From Microcyclospora pomicola (lineage: Eukaryota; Ascomycota; Dothideomycetes; Capnodiales): a stretch of DNA of 64,000 nucleotides. Location of the stretch: assembly GCA_002786065.1 (NCBI GenBank), contig NHNY01000006.1:372001-436000 (forward strand). The letters are read 5' to 3'. The notes beneath the pieces are model-generated. The model worked only from the letters and a program-made list of their open reading frames with translations. It had not been told where the DNA came from and ran no database searches. Shown piece after piece: positions 23,101 to 35,700 of this stretch. How positions within the stretch are numbered: position 1 is the stretch's first letter; the number at the start of each line of letters is the position of its first letter. The position numbers were made by a program, and so were the translations under genes.

Positions 23101-25983
23101 TACCTCGATTCAGGACGAATTCAGAATGCCGAGTGGCCTTCAGTTTTAGCGGTATACTTTTTGAGCTTCTGGTAATGCATATGCGACCACGCCGCTTTCT
23201 GCACTGCTTGTGAATATACCTGAGGTCGCTGCCGAATCTACTCAAGGTTGCGAAGTAAGGGATATTGGCTTTGCCCAACGTCCCCACTCATGATCCTCGG
23301 TCGGATGGGCTGCAGTTTCGCTCAAGCGTGCAGGACTCTGATCATGTGGCCACAGCATCTAAGCAAGACAGTGGTCAACGGGCAACGGCAGCAACTCGAT
23401 CCTGTTGTAGCTATGCCAGCGAGTGTGTTGGTGCAGACGCCCATTCCTGTGCTTTTTCGGCCCGAATACATCTTTCACAGCACTATGTTCTCACAACATT
23501 TTGCGTGCTGAAGTGGCCGATGTAACCCATGAAGCCGTGTGGGAGAGAGTGAGTAGCGCTCAAGTCACCTCGCCACTTCAGCATATCTGTTCACTTGACG
23601 CCGTGCTTGCGTCCCTTCTCCTGGATGCCTCAACGGAGTCTGATGTGGACAAAGACCTCCCTCGTGCTTGTGGCCGCTCGGCGTTCTGGAAGGTAGAGGC
23701 GTCTTGTCGAGCTGCCCATTATAATATTGCGTGGCGGAGGCGTTGTGATGTAGCTGGTGAAGTCGCGGCATTCGTGAGACGAGCGCAGCACCTGATCCAT
23801 CGGAGCTCGCTATGGCTGCTGTATATCTTGGGTATGCTGGGTATGCATGCCAGTATCGTTCTGCCGTTCTGCTTTGATCAGTCACTGCGCTGGTGGCAGA
23901 ACCTCAAAGGCTTCGCAAGTAGAGCCTTGAACAAGCTCCACCTCCGGCAACACCGAGAATCACACGACAGACGAGAGTGCGACACAGTGTACAGATACAG
24001 CTCCCCCATACAATCGGGCTTCTGCATTTCACGTATACGTAGCATTCGAATATCGATCGCTCGACGGTGATGGTAGCAGGTGGACTTGGACGATCAAGTC
24101 TGCCTGTGGGGAGTCTTCCCTCGCAGTTTCACACTTGGGTCGCTCACAAGGGCAAAGGGCTTGTTACATACGCTTCATCACGTCCATATCATGGTTGGGT
24201 ATCGAGTAAGGCTATGCTCGAGATAAAGCGCAAATGCCAGCTCCTTATGATGGTACAATCAATGATGAAGACTGCGGGTGGTGCTCCCGCAACAGTGTCG
24301 AGGGTCAGCACACAGCCACGCAAAGGCTCTCCATCCCGCGCAACACCATACAACTGCAGCCATTACACTACAAAGATATGCGGGTCTACGATCGCAATTC
24401 TCATGGCAAAGTCAACGATCTTGCGGTAAAGTACCAGTTTTTACGATAGGATCGATCTTGTGGTGTCTCGGGTCAAGACACGACGCACTCCCTCGGTCTC
24501 TCCTTCGCCACTCGATCTACGAAAACCATCGATCTACAACGACCGCCGATGAATATCTCAAGTCACTGGAACCTATGAGTGATCCGACAGTACGGCGCTG
24601 AGAAGTCATCAAACATCTACTATCGAGATGCACGCTTCAAGCACGCTGATGGACCAGGTTTGGGAGAGACGCGAGCTTGTCCCCAGTAAATAAACCGTCG
24701 AATGAATAGGGTGGACGGAATGCGAAAACCCAGAAAGGATACACAAGAACTCAACAAACAGCTGCGACAACAGGAGCGTTGATTCAGACAAGGCCTTGCT
24801 GCTCAAGGCCTGAAAATGTCTGACTGCGTGCATCATTGGGCAGGCAACACTCGAGGGACCGAGTGAAGGCACTCCGTCCCGAGTCCCGCCACGACGATCA
24901 GTGGATAGCAGGGCATCAAAGACAGCGTCGACCCTCACCGCCTTTGTCTACGTGGTCGCTCGGACGACAACGGATCGGTTTTGACGAAGGAGGGAAAGTT
25001 CTCGGAAAGTTCTTGTTGCAGCCACTACGGTCTTCACACATCCGGCAGCTCATATCTGCAAAGGCAGCCTGGGATACTCACATGTTGACACTGGCTCTGT
25101 TCGTCGACCTCACCGAAGTCAAGACATTCGGCAAATCAGCGTCGACCTTGACGCGGTATTACCATTGACCTTCTAAACTGCAAGGTGGTTGTTATTGGCT
25201 GCATGGCGGAAGAGGTTTCGGTAGCCAAGCAAAGTCAACAGATAATGCCAACAAGTGGTTTTGGTTTGAAAGTGAGATGCACACCTGTCTAGACCCAAGG
25301 TTTGTCACAAAGTTATGCATGACTATCATATGCACCTAATGCTGCAGAGCTTGGCATTCCTGGGAAACGCGATGGTCCACTACACCAATTATTTCACAAG
25401 TCGCAGTCATGTGGGTCAAATACCCTGACAGCTTCGCGTGATGTCCAGAATGTCTTGGACAGATCGAAGCTGCATGCTTCTCTTCACTCCATCATGAGGA
25501 ATGCTATCTGGGCCTGGGCTAGACCTATGGATCTTATTTCCAACAACATCCGAGTTGTTGGCTGTAGACCTGGCATGCGAGCATGCGTGCTCCCCACGAC
25601 CTGCTACTAAATTGCTGGAATACTTGCCTCGCTGACTTTTACACTAGAAAAGAGTTCTGAATCCTGTCAATCGACATTGCTTTCTAACAGCCTGGTGTAT
25701 CTGGCAAGAACCCATTCAAGAAGTGAACGTATCAGTGTGCAGTATGCCAATGCCAGATCGATGGAGGCATAAAGGTATCCAACTCCCCGAATTTACGTTC
25801 GGGATTAGCTTTGCTGCTACTTTCTGGCTACCCTTGCGTCGGACAGATCATAAAACAGCGAATCAGGAAGCTCCACGAACAGAAAAGTGTCGAGGTAAGG
25901 GATATTGAGCACAAAAGGATATGCGATCATATGACTTACTCGATTTGGACCATGGCGAACAACAACATCGATCAAGACGACGT

Positions 25984-25991
25984 TATATAAG
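25984..25991 (+). promoter_or_regulatory. TATA box of the Bys1-like gene
   Basis: The sequence tatataag lies about 100 bases upstream of the ATG at 26087, in a normal position for a fungal TATA promoter with a 60-70 base leader. A strong TATA box fits a regulated secreted-protein gene. Confidence 0.5.
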
Positions 25992-26086
25992 TGATAGCTG
26001 GTCCCGGGTCGATCGTTCGAAATCTGGTCAACTCACCACCGTCTCCATCAGCATTTCCCCGTTGTTCAAAGCGCATTTAGCACAAT

Positions 26087-26673
26087 ATGTTTACCCAACT
26101 CCTCCTCCTTGCTACACTTCTTGGAAGTGCATTCGCTGGGCCTATTCAGTTCAACAAACGGGCTGGTCCAGGGTCTGTCCATGTGATCAATGTAAGCAAC
26201 GGCCAAGTGATTTGAGATTGCTAGGACTACGTCTGACTCAACAGAAAACGCCGAGTGCAATCCCGTACGCTCTCGTCGGTGAGAGTGGAACAATTCAATC
26301 CGGTTCCATTGGGGCGAATGGGGGCTACGTCAGTCTGCCCATGAGCGACGACGGCAAAGGCTACTCCTGCAAGATGGCTGCTCCGGGCAAGAACCCCCAA
26401 TCTTCCCAGGGCATTCTTCAGTTCGAGTATACGTACTCTTCCAGCAACCAGAATTCTGTGTCCTTCGACTGGTCGGCTGTCAATGGCAACCCGGATCCTT
26501 ACAGTAGTTATGATCGTAAGATCACTCCCACCCAACCAAGCTCGACTTGCCAGGCCATCAACTGCAACAAGGGCGAGGATGATTCGTCTTGCGAGTTCGT
26601 AAACAGCAGTTCTGGACCGGTCCATCAATGCCCGGTCTTTAATGGCGTCGTCTTGAAAGCCACCATCGGCTAG
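26087..26673 (+). CDS. Secreted Bys1/thaumatin-like antigenic protein
   Basis: Two exons: 26087-26191 and 26245-26673 (53-base intron GTAAGC...ACAG), 177 residues. Residues 1-17 are a classic signal peptide (MFTQLLLLATLLGSAFA), followed by a Kex2-type KR site at about 24-25. The mature part has the pattern I associate with Bys1-type proteins: a strand-rich N-terminal part, then ILQFEYTYSSS, VSFDWSAVNGNP and a cysteine-containing tail. There are five cysteines (one in YSCKM and four in the last 45 residues), an odd number, so one may be free. These proteins are secreted or wall-associated; BYS1 was first described as yeast-phase specific in Blastomyces. The role here is unknown. It borders the gene-poor block and lies 0.5 kb upstream of a Zn2Cys6 regulator. 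Family assignment is from memory of pattern. Confidence 0.7.
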
Positions 26674-27201
26674 AAGCTGGCCGATGTTCGGGACCAGTAC
26701 CACGTTCAGCCTCGATAGGACGGCTGGAAGCAAGGTGGTGGCATCGTGATTTCGGGATTTCTGGGTTTCGTTTCAAGTGGTGTGAAAGGTCTGTGTTCGT
26801 CGATCTACGCGGCTCGATGTGTCTCTGACATTGCCACAACCCGTGCTATTGTTGTGGAGCTGGTATGCATGCAATGATTGCAGAAGGCGTCACAACTTCA
26901 ATGATCGTTTGCCAGGCTTCCGGATGATGATTGCGCGCTTACGGCCTTACTTGCAGTATTCTTAGCTTGCTCGGTATCTTGCTTCATCTATCTAGGTAGA
27001 ATTACAATCATTTACTCATGCCATCCAACTTGTATCAGCATTGTCTCATGCCCTCATATGCCAAGCACGTATCCGAAGTGGCCGGGGCGTGCGGAAGGAT
27101 TCTGCGGGAGAGGACAGATGGCAACGTCAAGCTTGCGCCCACATCCGCGGCTCTCGCTCCGCAACCTATCGTCCTGCATTCCATATCAACGCCGAGCAGC
27201 A
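26674..27201. other. Intergenic region before the Zn2Cys6 gene
   Basis: About 530 bases, likely the 3' end of the Bys1-like transcript and the promoter of the regulator. The regulator's frame stays open upstream to an ATG at 27058, so the real start could lie in this stretch, but that extension has no conserved features. Confidence 0.45.
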
Positions 27202-29401
27202 ATGCCGCGACCTAGAGTCGCCCCAGAGAACAGACGACGCATACAACGAGCTTGTGAGGCGTGCAGGACATCGAAGCGTCGATGCGATGGTGCTCAGCCA
27301 TGTCGCGTGTGCGTGCGTCGTGGACAGCTTACGAACTGTGTGTACGCGACGCAAGAAGATGGCAAGGCATTGCCTGCACGAATCAACCGCCATCCGGTGG
27401 CAACGCCTGTAGCGAAAGTGGTTGCTCCCTCAGTCTCATCAAATGCTAATACACCGGCATTTGCTGCTTCGCAATACAGCAACATCGGACAGACGCCTGC
27501 ACCCAGCATAGCCAAGATCCCTGATCACCCGCAGAGTCGGATGCTCTACAACTCAAGAGGCGAACGAGGTGAGTTGGATCCAAGAAGGCAGATGCAAACT
27601 TTGCTAAATGACTGCAAGTCTACGTTGGGAATGTATCCGGGTTGTCGTTCTTGAACTATCTCAAGCATGCCTTACGCCACCATCTTGGCCCATCACAGTT
27701 CACGAATGAGCCTGCCAGCGAATGGATGCTTGAGACGTTTGACGTAGATATCAGCGCAGCGCCTGTACGCTTGGATTCAGCTGTCAAAAGTGAACTTGTT
27801 GAGTGCTACTTCATTGCTGTCAGTACAGCCTCGCCGAATATGGTCCACCGTGCTGACCAGCCAACAGAGCAGTGGTCTGCTCGATATGTATACGCGAGCT
27901 GAAGTTGATGAGTACCTTCAACTTGATGCTCGTGCTAGTCTTCCCCTTGGCAGCATTCAGTCGGCAGCACTCAACATCATCATTGCAATCGGGAGCCAAA
28001 GCCGTATGCTTGCGGCCTCCGACATAGAGATTGCGGCATCTGGCTTTAACTATGGACGAAACGTCGCCTTTCGAGAACAGCTGGAAAATCCGAGCGTTGA
28101 CCTCATCCGTCTTTTCATGTTGATGACCTTTTATATGGTAGGAGCTTGTAGAAGGCATGCTGCAAGCATGTATATCGGTGTTGCGTCTATGGCTGCCAGC
28201 ACACTTGGTCTCCATGCAACGGAGCAGTACGGTTCGCTCACTACAGAGGAGTCTTCATTGAGGTATGTTTATGGGCCACTATCCGAGTCCAGTGCTAACG
28301 TCACAACACAGATGGCGCACCTATCGCAGTCTGAGCACATTCGACATTATCCATGCCTCTCTCCTTGGACGACCTTGCATGACACCTCCGACCACAGCTG
28401 GGATGCCCCAAATTCACCTGGAGCATTCTACAGATGTATCTGAGGCTTTCACCGCGACTACGGCGACTCTAGAAATTTGTTACACGATTCAGGACGTTCT
28501 TGGAAAACTTAATAATGGCAATCTGGAAATAGCCACAGCCCAGCGCAAATGCGAAATTCTGACGGGGTATGGGCAGATGCTCAAGCAGAAGCAGCCGCAT
28601 CTGCGGGCTACTCAGCATTTGTTGGCTACACCCACTGGCCGTGCGGGTGTGGTCGGCAACGTGCATGCTTCATGCACTTACTATCATGCTCTCATACTTG
28701 TGACCAGGCCTTCTCTCATTGCCTCACTTACGACAAGACTGTCGCCATGTCCTTCTCCAGCGCCTACCTCTGCGACAGCCAGCGACGACAGTGTCCAGAA
28801 TCTTAGTGAGATGTGTATCGACTCTGCTATCCATATGGCACAAACATGCTACGATGCCTTCACAGCTGGTATACTCCTTGCCAACATGTGTCTATTGAAG
28901 GTTTGGCTGTTCGAAGCTGGTCTAGTCCTTGGTTTCGCCATGTCAGTAGATGCCGCTGGTCATTCTGATGCTGAAGATGCATATCGCAACGCTCGCAAAG
29001 TTCTGAAAACCTTATCGAAAACCTCGTCACTGGCCAAAGAGTACTACGATATCCTTTCATCTCTGCTTCAGGCGATCAACATGTACCGCCGTCAGAAAGC
29101 GAAGCAAGGCCACCCACAAAGTCGCCATAGCGTCGGACGTCTTCTTGAATTCGATTTTGGCCGGCCGCCTCTGCCACCTTTAGGTCCTGCTGGTGCGCCG
29201 ACAGCGTTGAGCAGCCCGAACGAGTCGACATATGGGCCGTCAACGAACGATTTACTTGCTGCGAGCGACAATTTCACAGGGGTCGACCCCAACCCAGGCT
29301 TCGACTATGGCTCTGAGGAATGGCTACAATTTGCAAACCAGGTGTCTGGGTTCTTGCCTATGAACAACGACTCTCTTGGCACGTTCTTCAACAGCATATG
29401 A
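27202..29401 (+). CDS. Zn2Cys6 fungal-type transcription factor
   Basis: Four-exon model: 27202-27568, 27619-27818, 27868-28262, 28312-29401, 683 residues. The binuclear zinc cluster begins at Cys 18: CEAC-x6-C-x5-C-x2-C-x8-C, preceded by basic residues, so it should bind CGG-type DNA sites. The 50-base first intron restores YVGNVSGLSFLNYL, a motif common before the fungal_trans middle domain. The third intron restores the LRWRTYRSLSTFD segment. The second intron (27819-27867, GTCAGT...CTGAC...ACAG, 49 bases) is the weak point: it removes a stretch resembling the usual FPxxH segment, and without it the frame breaks. A different splice (donor near 27881, acceptor near 27955) or a frameshift are alternatives. 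The targets are unknown; the secreted-protein gene upstream is one candidate. Confidence 0.8.
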
Positions 29402-29986
29402 GCGCCATGCATTGCGATCTTCTCAGTTCCGAGCACGTCTCTCATGTAAAGTCTGGGAGATAGCTTGCTGGGTGTACAATGCCTGCCAAAAGCGTGTGGT
29501 ACAAGTGATTGTGCATCATCCTTTGATGGATGCAGCCAGCTGAGGTTTGACGGTTACTGTGCAGAATGCAAAAGATCAAAGGGAATCTGCTCCAACTCTT
29601 GCTCTAGCGGAGTCCCCTGTCACATGCAAATTGCCCTCGTCGCCCATAGAGGCTTCTTGTCGTGGGTATGGACCCAGGAACAGCACTCGAATGCAATGTA
29701 ATACGCCAAATTGTCAAGATAAGACACTGTCCTCCAGCGCAGTCGGAGATCTCGACACAGACAAGCTACCTTTCCCGGTAGTATAAGGGCAAGAACAACA
29801 CCTTGTCTTTGATTTGCTCAAAGCACTTCGGGAGCACAACACATCAGCATGTTCAAAACAGAACAAAACACATGGCACATCTTCACAGGCATATCTTCTA
29901 CTGAATGTCATGCTTGCATCCCTATTCGTACACTCCAGTATTCAGCCCTCCAGATCGAGACCTTAGCCACGCCAATACCTCTCTCA
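29402..29986. other. Intergenic region
   Basis: About 585 bases between the regulator and the next plus-strand gene. Short frames only. The following gene may start at an ATG at 29849 inside this stretch. Confidence 0.4.
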
Positions 29987-31846
29987 ATGTCCTCCATCTA
30001 CGAATCTGGCGACGCTTCAACACCCTTTGAAGACATTTTCGACATCCACGATGGCCAAGTTATCATCACAGAGGATGGGCAACTTGTTTGGCTCGACAAT
30101 CTGGAGCAGCAGACCAGCCAGGGGTTTCAGACGACGGATCAATACAATCAATACTCTCAGCAATTTTCGCCAACACAGCATATTCAGCAGCCCGCACAGT
30201 ACGAGCAAACTGAGCAACCTGCGTGTCCTGTGATGTGTGATCCCCTCTTCATTGATGGACTACCTCTCAGCTACGGAGAGATCGATGGATATCTGGCTTC
30301 GATAAATAGTGCTTTTGCTGAAAGTGGAACAGCGGCACCTGATTCTACATCCACTTCCACTCGTGTCCGGGCCGCCGAGGAAACGCACGTTTATCTCAAT
30401 TCCATAAACGAATTCCAACCAACTTTTGAGCAAGCGGAGCACGACTTAACAACGATCCACGACGATGTTCCTATCGACGAGAGACCATACTGCGCAGTCC
30501 CGTCAGCGCATGCTTCCGCGACAATCCCTGCATACGTTCCAGAAGAGGTCTCGCGTTCGCAGAGTATGTATCCTACATCTGGTGGAATTGCACAGACCAT
30601 GAACCGTGGACGATATCGACCGTCAGCAGCGACTCATTCACTACCAGCTGCTCATCGTGCGTTTCCGGAATTGCCAACCCAAGCCCGAGACAAGTCCATT
30701 TCTGACTCTGCCCAGCAGGACATTATCAGGATGAGGCAGAATCGTCCGATGCCTGGGCGCATGGGAGATGTTCACAGCAGAAGCGATGCGTCTCGCAGCA
30801 ATTACGTTGGTGATCACAGTATAGTGCAGAAATGTGCATATGGCACGGCGTCATGCGACCACGGAGGTGCTCAGAACAATAGTGCAGTCGCCTCAGATTA
30901 CACACTGCACGATCCGGGTCGATCGCCGAAGAATGTCGGGCAAACACACACGCCATCATCAGAGGGGTCAAATAATAGCACCCTGCCAGTCCCAACACAG
31001 TCACCTGATTTCCAGTATAAGTCGCACGGTATCACAAGCGCAGCAGATGCTATGCGTATCGCGTTTGGGGCCACAGGCGAGCGAGAACCCATGAGGTGCA
31101 GGCAGTCGTCGGAATCGTCCTGGCAAAAAGTGCAGTCGGAACAACATGCTTGGGCTCGGCAGTTCTATGAAGTCCTCCTGGATTACGAAAATGAGAGTCC
31201 ACCCATAAAGCTGGATGCTAAAGGGCTGAAGATGTACGACAATCAGCAGAATCGGTTTATGGCAAAGCTCAATAGCCTCATCACTGTGCAAGGGCGTGAG
31301 TACGCTTCGGTCCTGCCTCAAATCCATGCGAATTGTTACCTACAAGTCGAAGCCGTCATCATGCTGCACAGAGATGGCATCCCGAAACTGGACTTTGACG
31401 AGGCCGAAAAGGGAAGCAGAGCACAACGTCAGAAGCTCGATCTTCAGCTGACGTGCACAGCGCGACTGCGCCAAATGATCAAAGCCGCTCGAGACTTGAA
31501 ATCCATCGCATTCGACGTCGCCACTGGCAAGAATCAGCATGTCTTTGCTTACAGTCCCCAAAGCTACGTTAACGGCAAGCTCGGGAACATCCAATCGAAT
31601 GCGACGCGGAAGGGCAACAAAACACAAAACACTGCGTCCACGAGACCTCAGGATACTCTGTCGCCTGATGAGGATGATGTCGACGAGGTCAACGGACGCC
31701 GCGAGGGGGGTAGTAAAGGTCGCACCATATCAGACCATTGGATGCCTCGGAAAAGGCGTGCTTCAAGTCGAGATTCTAACAACGGCTGGGGCGATGCGGA
31801 CCCTGCCATGTCGACTGCTAAGAGGCAACGGCATAATGAGACATGA
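29987..31846 (+). CDS. Hypothetical protein with Gln-rich N-terminus and basic C-terminus
   Basis: Intronless, 619 residues from the ATG at 29987 (MSSIYESGDASTPFEDIF); an in-frame ATG at 29849 would add 46 residues that do not resemble the rest. The N-terminal 80 residues are acidic (FEDIFDIHDGQVI), followed by a Gln/Tyr-rich stretch (YNQYSQQFSPTQHIQQP). A probably helical region spans about 440-560 (SWQKVQSEQHAWARQFYEVL to roughly VFAYSPQS). The C-terminus is basic with a likely nuclear signal (PRKRRAS, AKRQR). The composition resembles nuclear, perhaps transcription-linked proteins. I do not recognise a family, and no function is claimed. It lies in tandem after the Zn2Cys6 regulator. Confidence 0.7.
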   Translation: MSSIYESGDASTPFEDIFDIHDGQVIITEDGQLVWLDNLEQQTSQGFQTTDQYNQYSQQFSPTQHIQQPAQYEQTEQPACPVMCDPLFIDGLPLSYGEIDGYLASINSAFAESGTAAPDSTSTSTRVRAAEETHVYLNSINEFQPTFEQAEHDLTTIHDDVPIDERPYCAVPSAHASATIPAYVPEEVSRSQSMYPTSGGIAQTMNRGRYRPSAATHSLPAAHRAFPELPTQARDKSISDSAQQDIIRMRQNRPMPGRMGDVHSRSDASRSNYVGDHSIVQKCAYGTASCDHGGAQNNSAVASDYTLHDPGRSPKNVGQTHTPSSEGSNNSTLPVPTQSPDFQYKSHGITSAADAMRIAFGATGEREPMRCRQSSESSWQKVQSEQHAWARQFYEVLLDYENESPPIKLDAKGLKMYDNQQNRFMAKLNSLITVQGREYASVLPQIHANCYLQVEAVIMLHRDGIPKLDFDEAEKGSRAQRQKLDLQLTCTARLRQMIKAARDLKSIAFDVATGKNQHVFAYSPQSYVNGKLGNIQSNATRKGNKTQNTASTRPQDTLSPDEDDVDEVNGRREGGSKGRTISDHWMPRKRRASSRDSNNGWGDADPAMSTAKRQRHNET

Positions 31847-32786
31847 GGCAGAGATGGTTTGAAGCATTTTGCGGGTTAGCCGGGCGCTCAAAGCATACTG
31901 CATGGAAAGGAGTTTTAGACGTGGAAAGCGGCACATATTCATCGAGATATGCGATCAGCGGTCTGCATGTGGGGAGTCGTGTATGCCATCAAATGATCCA
32001 CGGGAGAATTATAATTGTACAAGACTTGCTGCCTTTGAATTGATGAAATGTCATGGTTGAGGTTGGCTCGATCGGATCGGACACCGAGACTCTTCACATG
32101 TAATGTTATTAGAGATGTGTGGGGAGAGGTATAGCAGAGATTCACATGGGCGACTATGAATCACTGCTATCAGATCCAGAAATTTATCTCAAAATCATGA
32201 ATGATATGGGGTGTCGAGGCCGATAGAGCAGCGACCATTTGGCATGGTGGGAAGTGCTAGAGCAGACGGCATTGATTGCGGCGTGATCGAACAGCATAGA
32301 CTGGCGAGGCAAAGGCACAATGTGAAGAGGCAAACAAAGCGGCGACAATGATGCACGAAACTGCATGTCATTGTAATTGTGAGTATCAAGCGACTATAAG
32401 TATATTTTCTAGTTAAGCCATAGACGGCCAAATATCCTGCCCGTGATATCCATACGCGGTTCTCGTCCCACTGTACGACATGCAAAAACTTTCCCTCCTC
32501 CGCTCCGCACTCGATTTGGACTATGATTAGAAAACTGGTAATGATGGCCAGCCTGAGCACGTAAGTGTGTATGACACGATGTGGTAATGCAATGATGCAA
32601 GCCAAGTCGCATGGTGAGAGGCCATGCTGGCAATATGCAAGGATTGGAGATTCAGCTTAAGCTGGTGAGGCTGCGGCCCATGTAGGTTGCATTCGAAAGC
32701 CAAATGTATGTTGATACTGCATGTCCAGGCTTGATGAAAGAGGTGAGGTTGTGGAAGTCGATTGCTTTATTGGTCCAGTCTGAGGC
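31847..32786. other. Intergenic region, convergent
   Basis: About 940 bases between two convergent stops. Several short frames on both strands, none supported. It must contain both 3' untranslated regions. Confidence 0.45.
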
Positions 32787-35700
32787 TCAAAGATTGCCAA
32801 GTTCCTTGCTACCCTCTTTCTTGGTCGAGCCACGCCAGACATCGCGCCAACGACGCTTGCCGGGGCCGCCGGGCGGACTGTTGGTATCCGTAGACACATT
32901 GATACCAACCTTCTCGGCGATGTTCTCGAACTTGGTACGAGCTGGCGATGACGCTTTAGTGGATGGATGATCCTTCGTCTTCTTCGACGGGCTTGGCCTG
33001 GGCGACGAAGCCTCAATTGGAAGTGGAGGCAGCGGTGCTGGATTCACCAGCTCAGTCGAGGCTTCACGGAAGCGGCCGCTGTAGGGAAGCGCCTTCGTGT
33101 GCTCGGACTCACTCTCAACTGTCGTCACAGAGCCTGGGCGTCCGCCATGAGGGCTACCTACATGGAACGACTAGGTCAGCTGACTATCATCAAGCTACAG
33201 TTTCCATGACTTACCATCAAATTGAGCGTGCGCAAAGAAGCCAGTGGCCAAGCCTGTCTGATGTGACACAGAGCTGCCTGACTTCCATTCCAGATTGGGA
33301 CTGACAACTCTTGAGCCAGGCCACTGACGATAGAACCTCGATTCAACACTCGTGATGCTGCTGATCCGATGAGCATCATTACCAGTGTTCGACGACTTGT
33401 CCGAGGATAGGCTGCGTGCAGACATGGTCGGCGATAATGGCGCAGATATGGCTTGGATGTTGCGTGACTTTGCTCCACCAGTGTTTTTTTCGTTCTCGGA
33501 TAAGGTGTGGTCCTGGACATCACGGCCGTCGTGGGATATCGTCACAGCTGGAAGTGGTTTGTTGGGTGTTGGTGACTTCGACCTCGCCTTCGCCTTCGCC
33601 CAGCCGCCCAGGTTGAACCTCATCTCGTCAACGTGAGGTCCATCGGCTGCCGGAGTGAGAACAGTATTCTCATTGTGCGGAGCTAGGACTGCTTGCTTCA
33701 GGGCGTTGAAGGAGCCGATCTCAAGTTCGTTTGATGGAGGCATTGGGCGAGCAGCAACATTGACCAGTGTGGGCAGCGGCGCCCTGGTTGAACCACGTGG
33801 ATGAGTCGATACTGGGCTGGGCCGACGAGATGCTGATTTGGTCGGACTTCCGGTGGATGGTCCGATATTGGTGGGCGATGATTTGAGCAGGCCTGAACAG
33901 TATCCGTCGAGGAATTCGCCCATACGGGAAGAGCCAACCGGGTGGCGGTTCAACCCAGCCTGGTAGCCCTCGATCCAATCGCGAGATTTATGAGAAAAGT
34001 CCAATGTGTCCTGGGGACTGCTGCTTACGCAGAGTTCGTCTGTACAAGCATATTCCTTGGTCGGTGAATGAGAATCTCCAGTTTGCTCGCGATCTGGACG
34101 CTCCTCGATGAATTCCCATGCTTGGCGTTTTGCCTTGGGGCTCACATTGTGTATGTCACGATCCGGTGCCGGAGCTTCAAGAACAGGATGTTGATCCTTC
34201 CAGGCTGTGCTGTTGACAATGACTGGCAAAGCCGCAGAATACATTGTGGCATCTTGACCTACCGGCGTACCCGGCGGAGCCGCAGGAAAACTTCCCGATG
34301 GAGATCTGCATACATTTTCATCTCCCACAGCTGGATTCGCTTTTATTACCAGGGCAGAGGCAGCCGCGGGCGAGCCGGCTGAACGGTCTCTATGATCCTG
34401 GGAACCAACGGTATCAGGTGCCGTGAGGATGTGTTGATGTGTGGAATACTCGTGGGTGTTGCGTGGAAAGAAGTCCGCCGTCTCGAAACTAGAATTGCTC
34501 GAGCTTTGTAGGTGCATAGTCTTTCGAGACTGGCCAACTGTTTCCTCGCTCGTTCTCTCGTTTTCTGGCAAGTCACGAACCCTGGAACCGGCCCTCTTGT
34601 TCAGATCCTGCACCGCTGGTGGTCCCTCGTTTGACGCTGAACGGCGCTGCACGTCGGAGAGCGGAGCAGTCTTCGGTGGACTAGTACGCATGGGTCTGTA
34701 CTCTGGACTCATGGGATTCAGATGTGAACGAGAGACTTGCACCGCTTGCTGGTTGAGCGCATTGCTTTCCTTCGTATGAAGCTTCTTTGAGCCAGTTGTG
34801 TCCTGCTGCTCACAAGAAGTCGTGCTCTGGACAGGTAGCACTGTCATAGCGCGTAGAGGCTCGGAATTGTCGACGGCCATCGATGTTGGCTGCGAACACT
34901 GGTCGACCGGTGTGGTGCTGCTAAACGTCACAGGCATCTGGAGCGGTACGGCTGGTAATGACTGGTCAAGCGTGGAAGCTGTTGAATACATCGAAGGAGG
35001 TGGCATCGTCCAAGCCAACGTGTTATATGCTGTCTCTGGGGACGCATTCTGTCCGACCCCGTAGGGCCCAGCGAAAGACTGGTGCTGCCCGAGGAAATGT
35101 CCATAAGCGGCAGGGTGAGCAAGTTGATGGAGCGACAATTCTGGGTTAGGCTGACGTTGCTGCAGGAACGGTGGTAAGCGATTGAGCACAGGTGAAGTGG
35201 CCTTCTTTGGATGAGGCCCAAAGATGGTTGTGGCCGCATCAGATCCCACGTTGTGTTGTTTCAGGCTTTTCATGGCTTTTCGCACGTGATCGAGTGAAGT
35301 GACCAACTCGCGGCGTTTGGAAATGAGTGCGTCCTTGGCCACCTTGCCCATGGTCCGACCATGCATAACTTCAGTCTTGTCAACGTCCTTCAGTTCATGG
35401 TCGAGCTTGGAATATTCCAGTTCCAACGCATTGATCTGAGCTGGGATTGAGGGGCTTGGCAGCATAGGATTGCTGGACAGTTGGCCGTGCAAGGCCTCAG
35501 CACCGAGTTGGGTAACATGGTTGGAGCGAGCAGCGGTGACGGAAGAGGCGCGCTGCGTGACATTGAGATTCGGAGCAGGCATGTACAGCTGAAGCGCACC
35601 CTCGATCTCTTTGAGTGGCAAGATATCACCGTCAACGATCTGACAGAGCCGACCATCAGCATCCTGGGCCACAAAGCCATTTTGCGTAGCTTGAGTCCAC

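Larger units (their letters stand above)
17432..26086. other. Gene-poor block of about 8.65 kb
   Basis: No open frame here shows a domain, conserved motif or convincing splice pattern, and all long frames lack family resemblance. I see no reverse transcriptase, integrase, transposase, capsid or terminal repeat, and no strong AT-rich decay of the kind left by RIP. The longest frame (23423-24070, plus, 215 codons) looks random. It holds a 20-base periodic array (19599-19645) and a triplet repeat (20092-20134). The right end (about 25,900-26,086) is the promoter of the secreted-protein gene. The rest may be regulatory, carry non-coding RNA, or hold genes too diverged to recognise. Confidence 0.5.

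Noticed and set aside
23423-24070. 215-codon plus-strand frame in the gene-poor block
   Set aside because: It is the longest frame there, but the composition looks random, with no signal peptide that fits a start and no motif.
17432-26086. Possible decayed mobile or virus-derived element
   Set aside because: No polymerase, integrase, transposase or capsid-like protein and no terminal repeats were recognised, and there is no strong AT bias; nothing supports the idea.
26087-31846. Secondary-metabolite gene cluster around the Zn2Cys6 regulator
   Set aside because: No polyketide synthase, peptide synthetase, terpene cyclase, cytochrome P450 or transporter lies near the regulator.
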